DNA of 64,000 nucleotides from Ascarosepion bandense. Its lineage: Eukaryota > Mollusca > Cephalopoda > Sepiida > Sepiidae. Location: assembly GCA_037127315.1 (NCBI GenBank), contig JBBBDQ010001122.1, positions 4,803,501 to 4,867,500 of the forward strand, in the 5' to 3' direction. How positions within the stretch are numbered: position 1 is the stretch's first letter; each line of letters begins with the position of its first letter. Of this stretch, positions 31,951-42,796 are shown piece after piece. The notes below the pieces were generated by a model. It saw only the letters and a program-made list of their open reading frames with translations, was not told the DNA's origin and did no database searches. Position numbers and translations under genes: made by a program.

Positions 31951-33970
31951 TAAAAAGAGTATGCTGAGTTTGGGGAAAACACCTAACCGGTTGCACTCTC
32001 AGAAACTACGAGGGTAATAGGCAAAGAAGAGAAAGAGGCGAGAAGTAACAACGATAACCTTACTTCGGAAACAACAGCAACTTGAGGAACCAAAAATAAC
32101 TACAAAACTGACTTCACAAATCAATGTGACTTGCCAACTGCTGGTTCTTCCCACGCTTTTATTGGCATGAATTATCTTAGAAAAGATCTTGATCAAAAGG
32201 ACCCGCGTCTAGACATACCAAACTGTCCCACTGTCAGTCTTCCACTCGAAAACTACCTTCTTGGACTAACTACCTTCGGGCAGACAGGAATCCAAACGAG
32301 GCTTTGCCGAAGGACAAAGTCTCGTCTGAGGGGGAAAAGCAGTCAAGAGCCTGACCCTGCCTTCTGTAAGGCCTACTGGAAATTTTTGCCCTAGCTTACG
32401 GACTCGAACTGTCCACATTAAATAATTGTTCTTGTGCCAAACCTGGCCTCAGTGGTTTTTAGAAATTTATCCTGCCCCGCTGCTAACGAGAACAACCCAT
32501 ATGTAACTGGTGTTGACAAACATATTCTCATGCGATCCGAGATTTCTTTTGCGTCTGCACTCTTTTTCCGTCACAGTTATTTAACAAGTCTTTTTAAATG
32601 AATGACAGAATATATACAAAGAGTTTACTTAGAGCAACAAAAGGAAGTTGTGGAGTGTAGTGATTTCCTACTTGGCCCATAAATGCAGATAACCATTGAG
32701 ATTCGTCCGAAAATCTTTGAATACAAGAATTCTTTGTGTCTCGGTTTTAACTGTCCATAAATGATATCTTTTGCTACGTTCGTCTTTGACATTTAGCGAG
32801 AAAGCAAAATTTAACTCAAAGATAGTCGTGGGGAGGGGAAAATTTGTTTTGCTTCTGATGGAGAACGAATTGAGTCTTCTACAGAGGCTTTGAATGTCTT
32901 GATTATTTCAGTATGATAAAAACTTATCCTATCTCTAGATATCGCAACTGGACAATGGTGAGAGTGTCTAAACACAATACACTGTCTTACTAATTTGTGT
33001 TTATTTTAGCATTTCATTAATACTAGCATCTATCAACAGGAATTCAAATGCCAGCACGTCTCCTGAATATTACAGGAATTTCCATTCGAACTGAATAACC
33101 ACATCTAGTTTGCTATACTCTCAAATATTTCGGCCTATGTACTCTCTGGCCTTCTTCAGGTGTCTTTCGTTACCGGTAACCTGCGCGGGATTTGATCCAC
33201 GATTATGGATTGTTTTAATTTTGCTTTTCATACTTTTATGGTGAAACACACCTATTCTTCAGATGATGGACTCTCCCTCCTATATTAAGAGTTAACAGGA
33301 AGTTAACTCGAGAAGTTCTTAGGATGTTCTTAGGAGTTCCTAGAAGTTCTAGAGAGGTTTTTTGGAGTTCAGTAGAATTCTTACTTAGTTCCAGTTTGGA
33401 CATAGTTGGACTAGGCTGTTGATATTAGTCGGCAGTTAGCCGAATACTAAGGAGTCAGCTTACAGTGGAAGATTACCAAGTTCCTAACATTCTGGATGCG
33501 TTAAGTCGATTAGCAACCGACATAGCACGATTATAACCTTCAGTGCGAAAACTACTCCACAACACACACCTAGGTGTTATCTAGTATTAGTTAATATTCT
33601 CTAGTTCATTTCGTCTTTTTCCTAATTGTCTATTTTCCTCATTGTCTATTTTCCTCGACTGAAACAAAGCATATGACTATGCCCCACCATTAGATCTAAA
33701 GACGAGACTGAACTCATGACGATCATGAAACTAAATATACTTTAAACGCTCTTTCACCCAGAATGCCAAACGACGCAAAGGCGAATACATGAAAAAAACT
33801 TAACAGAAATGGTTTTATTTATTATATATGTATTTTAAATGGATTTGTTTTTATCAGAAATTATTTTGTATTACTATATACATTATTTTTACTGGTTACT
33901 GATGTTTGAGTTGACATTTTAATATTTTCTTAAATATTGAAGTTTATATCAAACAGCATAGATCGAGAAA
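31951..33970. other. No gene recognised
   Basis: A family A hammerhead-like motif sits at 33,127-33,160. The block 33,240-33,660 has a TATA-like tatattaaga and an 18-bp phrase (ttgtctattttcct) repeated twice near 33,620-33,655. It could be old LTR material but lacks defined ends. An 87-codon ORF at 32,131 has no recognised relatives. Confidence 0.4.
33127..33160 (-). ncRNA. Hammerhead-like motif, family A
   Basis: Minus strand CTGAAGA, extra A, GGCC...GGCC stem and GAAAT. No arm partner was found nearby. Confidence 0.4.
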
Positions 33971-33972
33971 TA

Positions 33973-34643
33973 TTATGTTGTCTCAAAAGTTCGTAAACAC
34001 TTACAAAAAATTGAAATTTTACTCGCAGAAACAACAAAAATTATTGCGCAAAATAAAGACCATCATTTTCCAAGACTTTCTGCCATCGATCTGCAAGCTT
34101 TCGGATCTGGTCAAAGTACCATTCAGTTGGCTTCGAATCAAAGAATTCTTGACACGCTTCCTCGACTTCATCAAACGAGTCGAATTGGCGGCCCTTCAGA
34201 AAGTGTTGCATTGAGCGGAAAAGGCCGTAATCTGATGGAGCACAGTCAGGACTGTAGGCTGGATGTGGTAGAACATCAACGCCGTCCAGCTCTTCAAACT
34301 TGTCTTTGGTCTTCCTGGCGGTGTGTGGCTTGGCATTGTCCTGCTGCATCAAAGCGCGCTTTCGGTTGATCAAAGCCGGGTACTTTTGCTTCAACTTTTC
34401 GTAGACTCGCTCAAGTTGCTGACAGTAAAGTTCGGCACTGATGGCACGACCATTCGGAACCAACTCAAAATGCACGATTCCTTCAAAGTTTGAAAAAACG
34501 CACAACGTGACTTTCTTGCCGAATCGATCTTGTTTTGGAACCGATGGTGTCTCTTGCCCTTTCTGAACCCATCGATTGTCTCGATTGTGCTGGACCAGAT
34601 AGATCCATTTCGCAAGTGTTTATGAACTTTTGGGACAACCTAA
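33973..34643 (-). mobile_element. Mariner element, internally deleted, 671 bp
   Basis: Inverted repeats ttatgttgtctcaaaagttc and its diverged mirror end in ggacaacctaa. TA duplications lie at 33971-33972 and 34644-34645. At the transposase 5' side the terminal repeat joins directly to codons for KWIYLV, so the DNA-binding domain and the first catalytic Asp are deleted. This layout is typical of mariner deletion derivatives. Confidence 0.93.
34041..34615 (-). pseudogene. Mariner transposase, C-terminal two-thirds
   Basis: The frame starts at KWIYLVQHNRDNRW just inside the inverted repeat and runs to WQKVLENDGLYFAQ with no internal stop. It includes the second catalytic Asp in MQQDNAKPHTA and the third Asp in CAPSDYGLFRS, giving the DD34D spacing of mariners. 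Motif sequences are well conserved, so the deletion is probably fairly recent. With the N-terminus absent it cannot act as a transposase. Confidence 0.92.
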
Positions 34644-34797
34644 TACTACTAAAGAAATTGTACAACTTCTCAGTCTACACCAGTGACATTTCACACAGAA
34701 AATAAATACAAATACAACGATGTCATCTGAACATATCTTCCGATTAGTCTTTCTGATAACAAAGTAATATATATATATAATTATGAATTAAAAGTAC

Positions 34798-34858
34798 ATT
34801 GTGACACGGAAATGTCTAAGTTTCGAAATTTCTATCTCGTCATCAGGCAATGTTGGAT
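34798..34858 (-). ncRNA. Hammerhead ribozyme, family B
   Basis: Minus strand: stem I strand CATTGC, CTGATGA, one extra base, stem II GAGA/TTTC, GAAAC, then GUGUC as cleavage site and ACAATGT as the second stem I strand. One stem I mismatch (C-A at the first pair). The same family is seen at 49.1 and 56.35 kb. Confidence 0.65.
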
Positions 34859-34910
34859 AATGATTGTGAAAACGATTTACATTTTCACAGCCGACACTCC
34901 TTTTTCACGT

Positions 34911-34953
34911 TCGTGTGCATCGGCGTCTGCCACAGACGCCGATGCACACGAAA
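34911..34953. repeat. Perfect 20-bp hairpin with 3-nt loop
   Basis: Arms ttcgtgtgcatcggcgtctg (34911-34930) and its exact complement (34934-34953) surround cca. It is much more GC-rich than its surroundings and lies 50 bp from the family B hammerhead. Confidence 0.95.
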
Positions 34954-35141
34954 CGATGCGGAAGTGACAGTCTTTGTTGCAGACGCTGCATTTATGTTTT
35001 GTTTCTGGTCTGTCGGAGCTGTAATTTTGCTTCCTGCGAACCTACTTCTCCATGACGACTTGTGTTAGTTGCTCCTCCCTTGATTTAAATTGTTGGGCCA
35101 GGGTTCCTTTCCATTTAACTGCTACGCTCTCCCATGACTCC

Positions 35142-35142
<1 letters not shown>

Positions 35143-35186
<44 letters not shown>
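35143..35186. repeat. (TA)n-(CA)n tract
   Basis: Left border of the family D ribozyme palindrome. Confidence 0.97.
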
Positions 35187-35196
<10 letters not shown>

Positions 35197-35204
35197 TTTA
35201 AAAT

Positions 35205-35345
35205 ATTCTACAATTTCATGGGTAATACGTATTTCGCAGCACGAAAATGCTGATCGTCAAACCCAAAAGATACAACAGTTTTTCGGTCTGACGAGCAGCT
35301 TTTATCGTGCTGCAAAATACGTATTACCCATGAAATTGAAGAATA
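35205..35345. ncRNA. Inverted pair of hammerhead-like ribozymes, family D, with self-complementary stem III
   Basis: The arms mirror each other (ttcatgggtaatacgtattt and its complement). Minus copy: GGGT, TTGACGA (C3 changed to U), stem II CAGCA/TGCTG, GAAA, TACGTAT, U, then ACCC pairing with GGGT. Plus copy: CTGACGA intact, stem II GCAGC/GCTGC, but GAAA replaced by AAAA. Stem III would be the palindrome ATACGTAT, which cannot fold on itself but could pair between two molecules, as in dimeric hammerheads. Confidence 0.6.
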
Positions 35346-35465
35346 TCTAAAAAAATTTCTAAATTATATTACTCTGTTAAATTAAATAAATAAATTTAAC
35401 ATTGAGTTTTTTTTTTAGTTCGTCTCTATCGGAATTTACCTAACTTAAATACCAAATGTTGTACG

Positions 35466-35466
<1 letters not shown>

Positions 35467-35511
<45 letters not shown>
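35467..35511. repeat. (TA)n tract
   Basis: Directly precedes the 5' end of a REP-G repeat. Confidence 0.97.
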
Positions 35512-35513
<2 letters not shown>

Positions 35514-36232
35514 TAGCAGTATAGCCCGGCGTTGCTCGGGTGTAATAAAAGCTTCAAACTAATCCATGGTCCTGGAGCTCAGACTCTTTGGACGTTGGCA
35601 CGAAAGACTAAAAAGGAATAGTTGTTTCCAGTTAAAGCAAAACCGTAGACTGAAAGAAAAATGAATAGATGTAAGTCAAATTTTGATTTCCTGCTATCGA
35701 TATCAAATAAGTCTTTTTCGTCGTAAACTGAATTTTGAAGGCTAAATAAGTCCCCTGAGTAAATGGTATCATGGCTGAGACTAAGAACTACAATTATACC
35801 TACTTAGAGCCAAACCCGAAGCAAAAACTAAAATAAAAGGGCTGAAAAAAATACAGACATACAGGCAGATAAACAGACACACATACAAACATCTTGCCTT
35901 TTATATATATATATATATATATAGATAGATAGATATTATCGATTTTCTGCACTATTGTAAGAACTGCAACCTTGAAACTTCTGAATATCGTTTCTGATGT
36001 CTTTGTCTATGAGTGTATCAAATTTGATTAAAATCGGACCACTTTCTATAACCCGATTTTTTCGATTATCGATATTTATCGGAGATACCTCAACACAAAA
36101 CCTAGCTAAGAACACTCGCAGACGCTTATAGTACAACTGTGTAAATTTTCAAGAAAATCAGTTCAGCCGTTTCAGAATCTATAGATAACGGACACACACA
36201 CAAAGATCCATTTATAAATAAGTTTAGATTAG
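35512..36232 (+). repeat. REP-G repeat, the most complete copy
   Basis: Starts cactagcagtatagcccggc, has the middle (ggaatagttgtttccagtta and ggctgagactaagaacta), an internal (TA)n-(GATA)n at 35,902-35,934, the conserved 3' region (atcgattttctgcactattg to tcagccgtttcag) and the tail ttataaataagtttagat. About 720 bp long. No ORF with RT motifs. Confidence 0.85.
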
Positions 36233-36238
36233 ATATAT

Positions 36239-37330
36239 ATCACATTTTAAAAAATAAAGAGGGATCACATTTTATTAATGAAACAATAAAATGGGATACA
36301 GAATTATCACAACGTTTAAAATATGCTAGGCTGCATTCTACCGACCCTTCTTCAGAACAAAAATTGTGGGTAATTTAAGACTGAGTTGCTAATAAGAAAA
36401 ATTATACTTTGGAGGTAGAAGAGAACAGTCGGTTACATTTTCTGGGTGACCTCGTAGAAAGAACAGTTTCCTGCTTTCTTACTAGTGTTTATCGTAAACC
36501 CAATTTCTCTGGGTTTTACCTCACTTGGGAATCTGTTGCTCCCAGAACCAGGAAAATTATTCTTATTAGATGTCTTACCCATTAGGCTCTGATGTTATGT
36601 TCTGAGTACAAACCCGATGCTGAGCTAAAAAAATATTAAACAACTATTTCTGATTGATATCCCGAATGTGTTATTACTGTAATATAATAATCTGGCCCGA
36701 CCCAAGAAGGCCGAGGAAGCGTGGGTGTTTCCGGTCATTGAAAGGAACGGATGTTTGTTTGACCCTATTTCCGACAGATGCGGAAGTGACTCTGAGAAAT
36801 TACGTAGGCGTCGAGTAGGCGTCGCGAATCGAGGCAAAACTTGGAAGATATATAAAGACTGCGAAAACACAGATAAGACGAGTCTCCAGAAGTCGACAGT
36901 AGAAGAGAAGTCGAACCCAGTCAGTCTTGACGGTCTCCAGAAGTAGACAAGAAGAGAAGTCGAAGAAGAAGAAGTCAGTCAGCCTCGACAGAAGTTAGTC
37001 TTGACAGACAGTCAGTCTCGAGAAGTCGAAGAAGAAGCTAGACGAGCTAAGCAGAGAGAGGCTAACCCCACGTCGAACCCCACGTCAGCCCCTGGAAGCG
37101 CTCCCTCAACTCTCTGTTCCTAGGCGATACGGTCCATCGTCGTTAATAAAAATATAATATATATTTTTATATATACCCCCGTGTTGGTCTGTTTATTGGT
37201 ATATAACATTACATCTGCCATTGAACGAAAAATTGCTCAGTACATTGTGTCGAAAATTAATTCGACCTATCAGAGCGAGCCGGGTTGCAAAGGAAAATGT
37301 CCTTCCTTTGCAACCCTCTCTGCTTAGGTC
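36239..37330 (+). pseudogene. Penelope-like element reverse transcriptase fragment, split by an LTR
   Basis: Frames give EGSHFINETIKWDTELSQRL, then RLHFLGDLVERTVS, LTSVYRKPNFSGFYLTWES, KIILIRCLTH and, after a stop, CSEYKPDAELK ending ...YPECVIT. After the inserted LTR the frame resumes with SAIERKIAQYIVSK. The VYRKPxFxGxYLxWxS block is typical of the PLE reverse transcriptase downstream of its catalytic motifs. A related inverted fragment is at 38,181-38,232. Several stops; non-functional. Confidence 0.85.
36678..37208. mobile_element. Solo LTR, 531 bp, inserted in the PLE
   Basis: Starts TGTAATATAAT and ends TATATAACA (TG...CA). It is flanked by TTAC (ATTAC if the shared A is counted) at 36673-36677 and 37208-37212. 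It contains a TATA box (agatatataaag, near 36847) and an AATAAA-type signal near 37145. Skipping it and one TSD keeps the PLE reading frame continuous. No internal region or second LTR exists, so this is a solo LTR, probably from a Ty3/Gypsy-type element (inference). Confidence 0.88.
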
Positions 37331-38180
37331 AGGTAACAAAATAGATCACTATAAAAAAAACCTGCCACTACTAACGAGGGGAAGGTCTTTTATAATATAA
37401 CCTCCACCTTCCCCTCATCCTGCCGCTCCTGAAAGGTGGCTATAAATGCGGAGATAAATTGGGCGACATTCGCGCCTCAGAACCCCTATACTACAGACAC
37501 GGTTGCCTCACCCTGGTAAGTCCTCATTACTTCCGACAAATGGGGCTAAAATCTATGGGCCATCTAAATGTTCTGTATATGTTAGACTACCGTGAATTGG
37601 TCCCGTTAGTCAAGCATACGCCAAAAAATTTCTATTACTATTGAGCGGTGTTTCAATACCGTTATGGTCGGGACCGTTTTCATAACTAGAATGGCTTACC
37701 CTCCTTATCGTAAAGGATGTTTTACCTGCACATCAAAGTATATCAATATAAGTGTCGATGAGAGGTCGACTATGCGAGCAAAACCATCCAGAGGTCGGAA
37801 GTTACAATCACCCAACATATCCCAGGCCAGGTGCGTAGACATAAGCCGGTGACATCCGGCTGTACGCAGACTCATGCCTCCGGAATTGGCGAGTATTTAT
37901 TAAGTTCTGCTGCTTGCAGGACAAGTTATTATCCTGTCTGTATTGCACAGGGCACGAAACACACTGCACTTGGATATATGGAGTCTGTTATCATTAACAT
38001 GCAGAAACCTGCCCTGTGCATGCAATGAGAATTAAAACATAAATTGGCCCTCTTCGGAGAAGCCATAACCTAACGAACGATGTTTTTTCACCCCCCCCCC
38101 TTATCCTTACATTTTAACTTCGGTTGCTAATAAAAATGTTTCTTAGCAACTCAATCTGAAATTACCGACGATTTTTGTAT
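37331..38180. other. No gene recognised
   Basis: Moderate GC sequence with several 60-65-codon ORFs without recognised relatives. A pyrimidine-purine mirror (ggggaaggtctttt and aaccttcccctc-like text) lies near 37,378-37,418, and a C10 run at about 38,091. Confidence 0.4.
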
Positions 38181-38232
38181 CACGTTTTATTAACAAAATA
38201 TGATCCCTCTTTTTTATGTGTTATATCTTAGT
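38181..38232 (-). repeat. Inverted fragment of the PLE at 36.24 kb
   Basis: The minus strand reads ...aagagggatcatattttgtt..., matching aagagggatcacattttatt at 36.26 kb. The PLE region is thus bounded by inverted copies of its own sequence, next to (TA)n at 38,250. Confidence 0.65.
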
Positions 38233-38249
38233 GTGGTAATAGCAACTTG

Positions 38250-38274
38250 TTATATATATATATATATATATATA
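38250..38274. repeat. (TA)n tract
   Basis: Right border of the PLE-LTR region. Confidence 0.95.
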
Positions 38275-38665
38275 CAGGGCCGTAGCTGATGCTAAAAAAG
38301 CACCGGACACAGAGAAAATTGCCCGGGTTAATTAGTTGACAATATGATGACGTCATCAGTGTCATTCGTTTCAAGAAACTATGATTTTTGAGGATTTTTT
38401 CGGCTATTCCAATAGAAATTAGGCACAGAACGTGAACGAAAGCAGGAAATCGGGTTCGGACTTTCTGAGTATAACCAGTCTTTTCTCCCAAAATTAATAA
38501 ATAAACAAACAGATTTTTACTGCGTTCGTTCGGATGTTTTCTTCGTTTTTCTTTCTTTTTTCGTGAATTGTTTAGTTTGATTTCTGACGAAGACATTTTT
38601 CCTTGCCCGGATTTTCACTATGATTGCACGAATCGGTCCGAACCCGTGCCCGGTAGTCAGATACG

Positions 38666-38669
<4 letters not shown>

Positions 38670-38712
<43 letters not shown>
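38670..38712. repeat. (TA)n-(GT)n-(GA)n compound microsatellite
   Basis: TA passes into GT, then GA to about 38,738. Confidence 0.97.
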
Positions 38713-38723
<11 letters not shown>

Positions 38724-38739
38724 AGAGAGAGAGAGGGGA

Positions 38740-39601
38740 GACTAATGGATAATAACACAATAGTGCAATTAATGATAACAAACTTGCTATCACCTTGCGT
38801 CACTATAAAATAAATAAAAACAGTTCTAAATGCCAAACAGAACTACTCATGAAAAAAAAAAAAAAAAAAAGACAGGGAAAATGTACATGTGTCTACTAAT
38901 TTCACCCTTAGTCGATACTCTGGCCTGAAGAAAAATAAACGTTCGGGGGTTGGAAATTAATCAATAATCATTTCATTGGTTGGTACATATCGCAGATGGC
39001 ATTTCCTTTTCATGTCAAACTCTCTAAAAGCCATTCAGACATTTTTATTCAGTCATCTGTCCTATTGGGCTAATTTCTAAAACGGCTTCAATTCCAGCCA
39101 TAATCGACAATTTCTAAATTTAACTTTACAAGCGAATGTTTTTTTTTTTAAATATTTTCTGTTCTATACTCTTGATGCATTTCTGCTTTTAAAACCCAGC
39201 TTCTCCACAGAGAAAAGGCCGTGTTACCGATGTACTGCCTCTTTTGAAAGGAGATTTGTGGTGAAAAAATTTTTGTTTCCTTATCTCATTAGAAATGTCA
39301 TTATAAGAGCTATCTGCTTCACATCTGTTCTTTACATTTGCCTGATAAACTACATTGGCAGTTAAACATTCTCCTTCCAAAGGATGGCTATCTCTATTCC
39401 TGCAATTTTAATCAAGTATAAACAGTGCCTTTATAACTACGTACGTGTGTGTATATAAGTTTACATTGACGTCAAGCGACTCCTGCCTTTCAAATCAAGT
39501 TTCTCTACGCTGTGCTATTGATGCGTGACCAAAGATAGGCATGAACAGGACAAGGGTTTTCAAACTGAACCTTTTCTTAAAATAAATAAATAAAACTCTG
39601 A
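38740..39601. other. No gene recognised
   Basis: AT-rich, with a poly-A run near 38,855. Nothing supported. Confidence 0.4.
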
Positions 39602-39892
39602 AGTCTAGTGGTGCAGTGGATATTGGCTTGGGACGACAAATCAGGGAGCCGAGTTTAAATTCCAGTTGAATTCCTTGCATTCACTTAGGCACAAATACCC
39701 TTGAGAAAGGTATTAATCCGTCTCTTTCCTCCAGTCATGCATTAAATAATAGGACAGAATGGGTTCTATAGTCTTGGCTGGCAACCAGTCTACCGCAGAA
39801 AGCAATGGCAACCTACTGCGGGATAATCTTCTGCCCAGTCAGTCATGACTCATTCGAGACATGATCGCCCAAGAGTGTATCACGTATCAGCG
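39602..39892 (+). repeat. SINE A, nearly full-length
   Basis: Head (tagtggtgcagtggatattg) through to gtgtatcacgtatc. The terminal ACTG tail is missing. Confidence 0.88.
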
Positions 39893-40464
39893 GCAGAATT
39901 TAATCTGTTGTCCTAAAATTACGTTAATTTTAGTCTAATGAGGGAGATAGTGCTGCAGAGTTGGAATCCTCAACACCAAGATACGTATTTATTGCCCTCC
40001 TTTTCTTACTGAGGTAGGCTATGACTCAAGCTCATTTCTAACGTGGCGTGCAAATACGCTTACTAGTGGGCTAAGAACAAAACAAGCTTACGTTGGTATT
40101 CATTAACCCAATCTCTTTAATAAAACGAGGGAGGTGCTGCCGCAGAGATGAAATCCTCCGCGCCAAGATCAGGCACACGAGTTATTGTTCCATTTAGGCC
40201 AAGATAGTGAGGACTGTAAAAAATCAAATTGAAGCAATGATCTAATGAATGGACTTTCCTTATGGGAGGTGACCATTTATTCATGTTGAAATTCCGTAGA
40301 CTCCAAAGAGTATAGGCCACAGCTATCAAGTCCCGTAGACTCTGAGAAGTATGAGGCCAGAGTTATCAGCACGCAGTTGGTTTATAGAGATAGAGTTACT
40401 AGCCCCCAACTAGTTTTCAATTGAGATTTGTCATTCTCCTAGACTGAAGACGGTTAAAAATTCG
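39893..40464. other. No gene; imperfect ~180-bp direct repeat
   Basis: gagggagatagtgctgcaga (39,939) and gagggaggtgctgccgcaga (40,124) begin similar stretches that include atcctc and gccaagat. No coding evidence. Confidence 0.45.
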
Positions 40465-40925
40465 AGTTTGCTCTACTATTTAACCCATAGCTGATGTAAG
40501 CTTTCCCAAAGGTATTTGTGTTTAAGTGAATTCAATTAACTCGACTGGAATTCTCTCGCACTTCCCGCCTGTGAAACTCGCTTCCTTATTCTTGCTTTCC
40601 TGACGGCTACAACCTCCAGTAATTTAAATGCAATATCAATACTCATCTATTAACCACTTGACACTAATTCTTTCAACAAAGTATATCCTTTCCTTTCTCT
40701 CCGCCTTTGCAACTGTCATCACACCTGTATTCCCATCCTTCTCTTGCTCCTTTCTAACTGGTTCGTCTTCCTCTTCACTCTCTTCTACTTAATCTTTTTA
40801 CTCTTATGTAGCCCCCTGCACATCAGTGCTCGGGGTGATACGATTAAAAAAAAATTCGAACTGAGGTCTCCGATTATTCAATCCAAGCTGACTTTTATTA
40901 CACCACTCGCACACCAAATTTATAT
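40465..40925 (-). repeat. SINE A interrupted by an L1 LINE insertion
   Basis: The left piece (40,465-40,553) ends in ctggaattc. The right piece (40,853-40,925) resumes at aattcgaactgaggtctccg. Together they form one old minus-strand SINE A with the L1 tail fragment in the middle. Confidence 0.82.
40554..40852 (+). mobile_element. L1 LINE, 5'-truncated insertion with TSD AATTC
   Basis: Begins tctcgcacttcccgcctgtg (within the C-terminal coding part) and ends gctcggggtgatacgatta followed by an A-run. AATTC is present at 40,549-40,553 and 40,853-40,857. Short TSD, 5' truncation and a 3' A-run are hallmarks of target-primed reverse transcription. The insertion fixes the exact 3' end of the L1 family. 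Confidence 0.88.
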
Positions 40926-41123
40926 GCATGTAACTTGTACATGTGGAATAATGTTTAAAGAAACACGATTCGTGTTTGTGCGTTAACACGCAGTGTCGTA
41001 ACAAGAAAGAGACGAGGCAGATGACATTAAATTGGCCGTCCCGATTCGTTTCTATCTTTTGCAGTACAGGGGACCCATCACGCCCGCACACGCCTACCCT
41101 CTTTGGACTGACATTTTACGGGA

Positions 41124-41431
41124 TCAGTCAGTTAATCGCCGTACGTGCTACACGCTTTGGGCGATCATGTCTCGAAAGAGACATAACTGACTGGGCAGAG
41201 GATTATCCCGCAGTAGGTTGCCATTGCTTTCTGCGGTAGACTGGTTGCCAGCTAAGGCTATAGACCTCAATCTGCCCTGTAATTTAACCCATAAGTAAAG
41301 GGAAGAAACATTAATACCTTTCCCCAAGGGTATTTGTACATAAGTGAATGCAAGGAATTCAAGTGGATTTCGAACTCGGCACTCCGATCTCTTGTTCCGA
41401 GTCGATATCCACTGCACCACAATGCACATCC
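41124..41431 (-). repeat. SINE A, full-length
   Basis: Complete head, body and tail on the minus strand. Flanks (ttacgggat and ttatgggat) are similar and may be a diverged TSD. Confidence 0.88.
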
Positions 41432-41513
41432 CAGGATTTATGGGATAATTAATCAATAAAACAAATACTAGCCGTTATCTTCTTACTCGTACGCTGACAC
41501 GGTTGACTATTTT

Positions 41514-41816
41514 TAAATCTAAACTTATTTATAAATGGAACTGTGTGTGTGTGTGTGTGTGGTTACCTATAGACTCCGAAATGCCTGAACTGATTTTCTT
41601 GAAAATTTACGCAGTTGTGCTATAAGCGTCTGCAAGTGTTCTTAGCTAGGTTTTGTGTCGAGGTACCCCCGATAAATATCGACAATCGATAATCGAAAAA
41701 ATCAGGTTATAGGAGTGGTCCGATTTTAATCAAATTTGATACACTCATAGAAAAGACATAAGAAACGATATTCAGAAGTTTCAAGGTTGCAGTTCTTACA
41801 ATAGTGCAGAAAATCG

Positions 41817-41866
<50 letters not shown>

Positions 41867-41888
41867 TTTTCATTACACTCGAGCAATA
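41514..41888 (-). repeat. REP-G repeat, 3' half with (TA)n and 5' remnant
   Basis: Minus strand. The 3' block (tcgataatcgaaaaaat region, tcctataac) is adjacent to (TA)n at 41,820-41,861, then a short piece of the 5' end (ttttcattacactcgagcaa on the plus strand). The middle is replaced by the TA tract. Confidence 0.75.
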
Positions 41889-42790
41889 GGAATTAGGAAT
41901 AAATTCGTCAATAGGAAACCATGTCTTCTAGAAATGCCATCGTAGACAACCCCGTTACTGTCTGCTACTTGCGAAGTGTCACTATTTTTGTGACATCACA
42001 GTCAGCTCTTTGTCGCTTGTTATTAAGGTAAAAAGCAAAAGTCGGTTATCTTACGACTCTTTAGCTCGTGTGCAAGTGCAGTTTTCAGCGACCCATCCCC
42101 GTATATATAACGTACAGCCCCGAGACATTACTGCCAACTTTAGCACCTCTTTGTGCCACGGCACGTAAGACGCTGGTTTTAAATGGGTGGAGTTTGTTAT
42201 CGCGCATACCGATCTCCACTTTAAAATCTAGCGTCAACCTAAGATATACCGTCATCACTCGTTTAACGTACGAAAGCCCTTATTACGGGATATTTACTCG
42301 CCTCCACACAACCAAACGGTGGCGGGATACGGCACATTTGGGGAGCCTAAGCGTACGCAGACATGCCAAAGCCGAAAAATGTCCAGTCCCCACAACAAAT
42401 ATCACGATGGCGTCGATATTTCAACGACCACTCTTTAATGCAATATGAGATATGCTGCCGGAATGTTGAAGTCCCCGGCACAAGGCATCTGTCATTTATT
42501 TGTTGTACTATGTCCAAAGACAGAAGCATAATTAAGAGATAAAATATAGTTTGTCCGGCTGAAGACAGATTGTACATACTTGCTGTCACACACTGGCAGG
42601 ATGTGACACAAGTTAGTTTAATATGAGAAGATCAAGCGTGTGCACCCAGGCCATTGTGAAAAAATAACCCTACCCCAGCAACTGTCGGTTTGCGCTGTCA
42701 TCGATATTACTACCGATCATCATTATTTAGTGTAATGAGGAAGATACTGCAGCGGGAGCTCTCTCGACACCCCCCAGTAAAATTTTCAGT
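41889..42790. other. No gene recognised; 126-codon ORF without known relatives
   Basis: Less AT-rich than average. A 126-codon plus-strand ORF (42,068-42,448) shows no recognised motif. A phrase agataaaatatagtttgtcc (42,537) recurs at 42,960 on the far side of the GC-rich repeat, so the repeat array is bracketed by direct copies. Confidence 0.4.
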
Positions 42791-42796
42791 TGCACT

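Noticed and set aside
33240..33660. LTR or promoter region
   Set aside because: TATA-like text without boundaries, repeats or downstream coding sequence.
38568..38813. ORFs with IYIYIYIY runs (for example at 11.6, 12.1, 27.9, 28.6, 38.6 and 48.8 kb)
   Set aside because: They are translations of (TA)n microsatellites with random flanks and no homology.
42068..42448. 126-codon ORF as a host gene
   Set aside because: No recognisable motif, no splice signals, and the opposite strand is also open.
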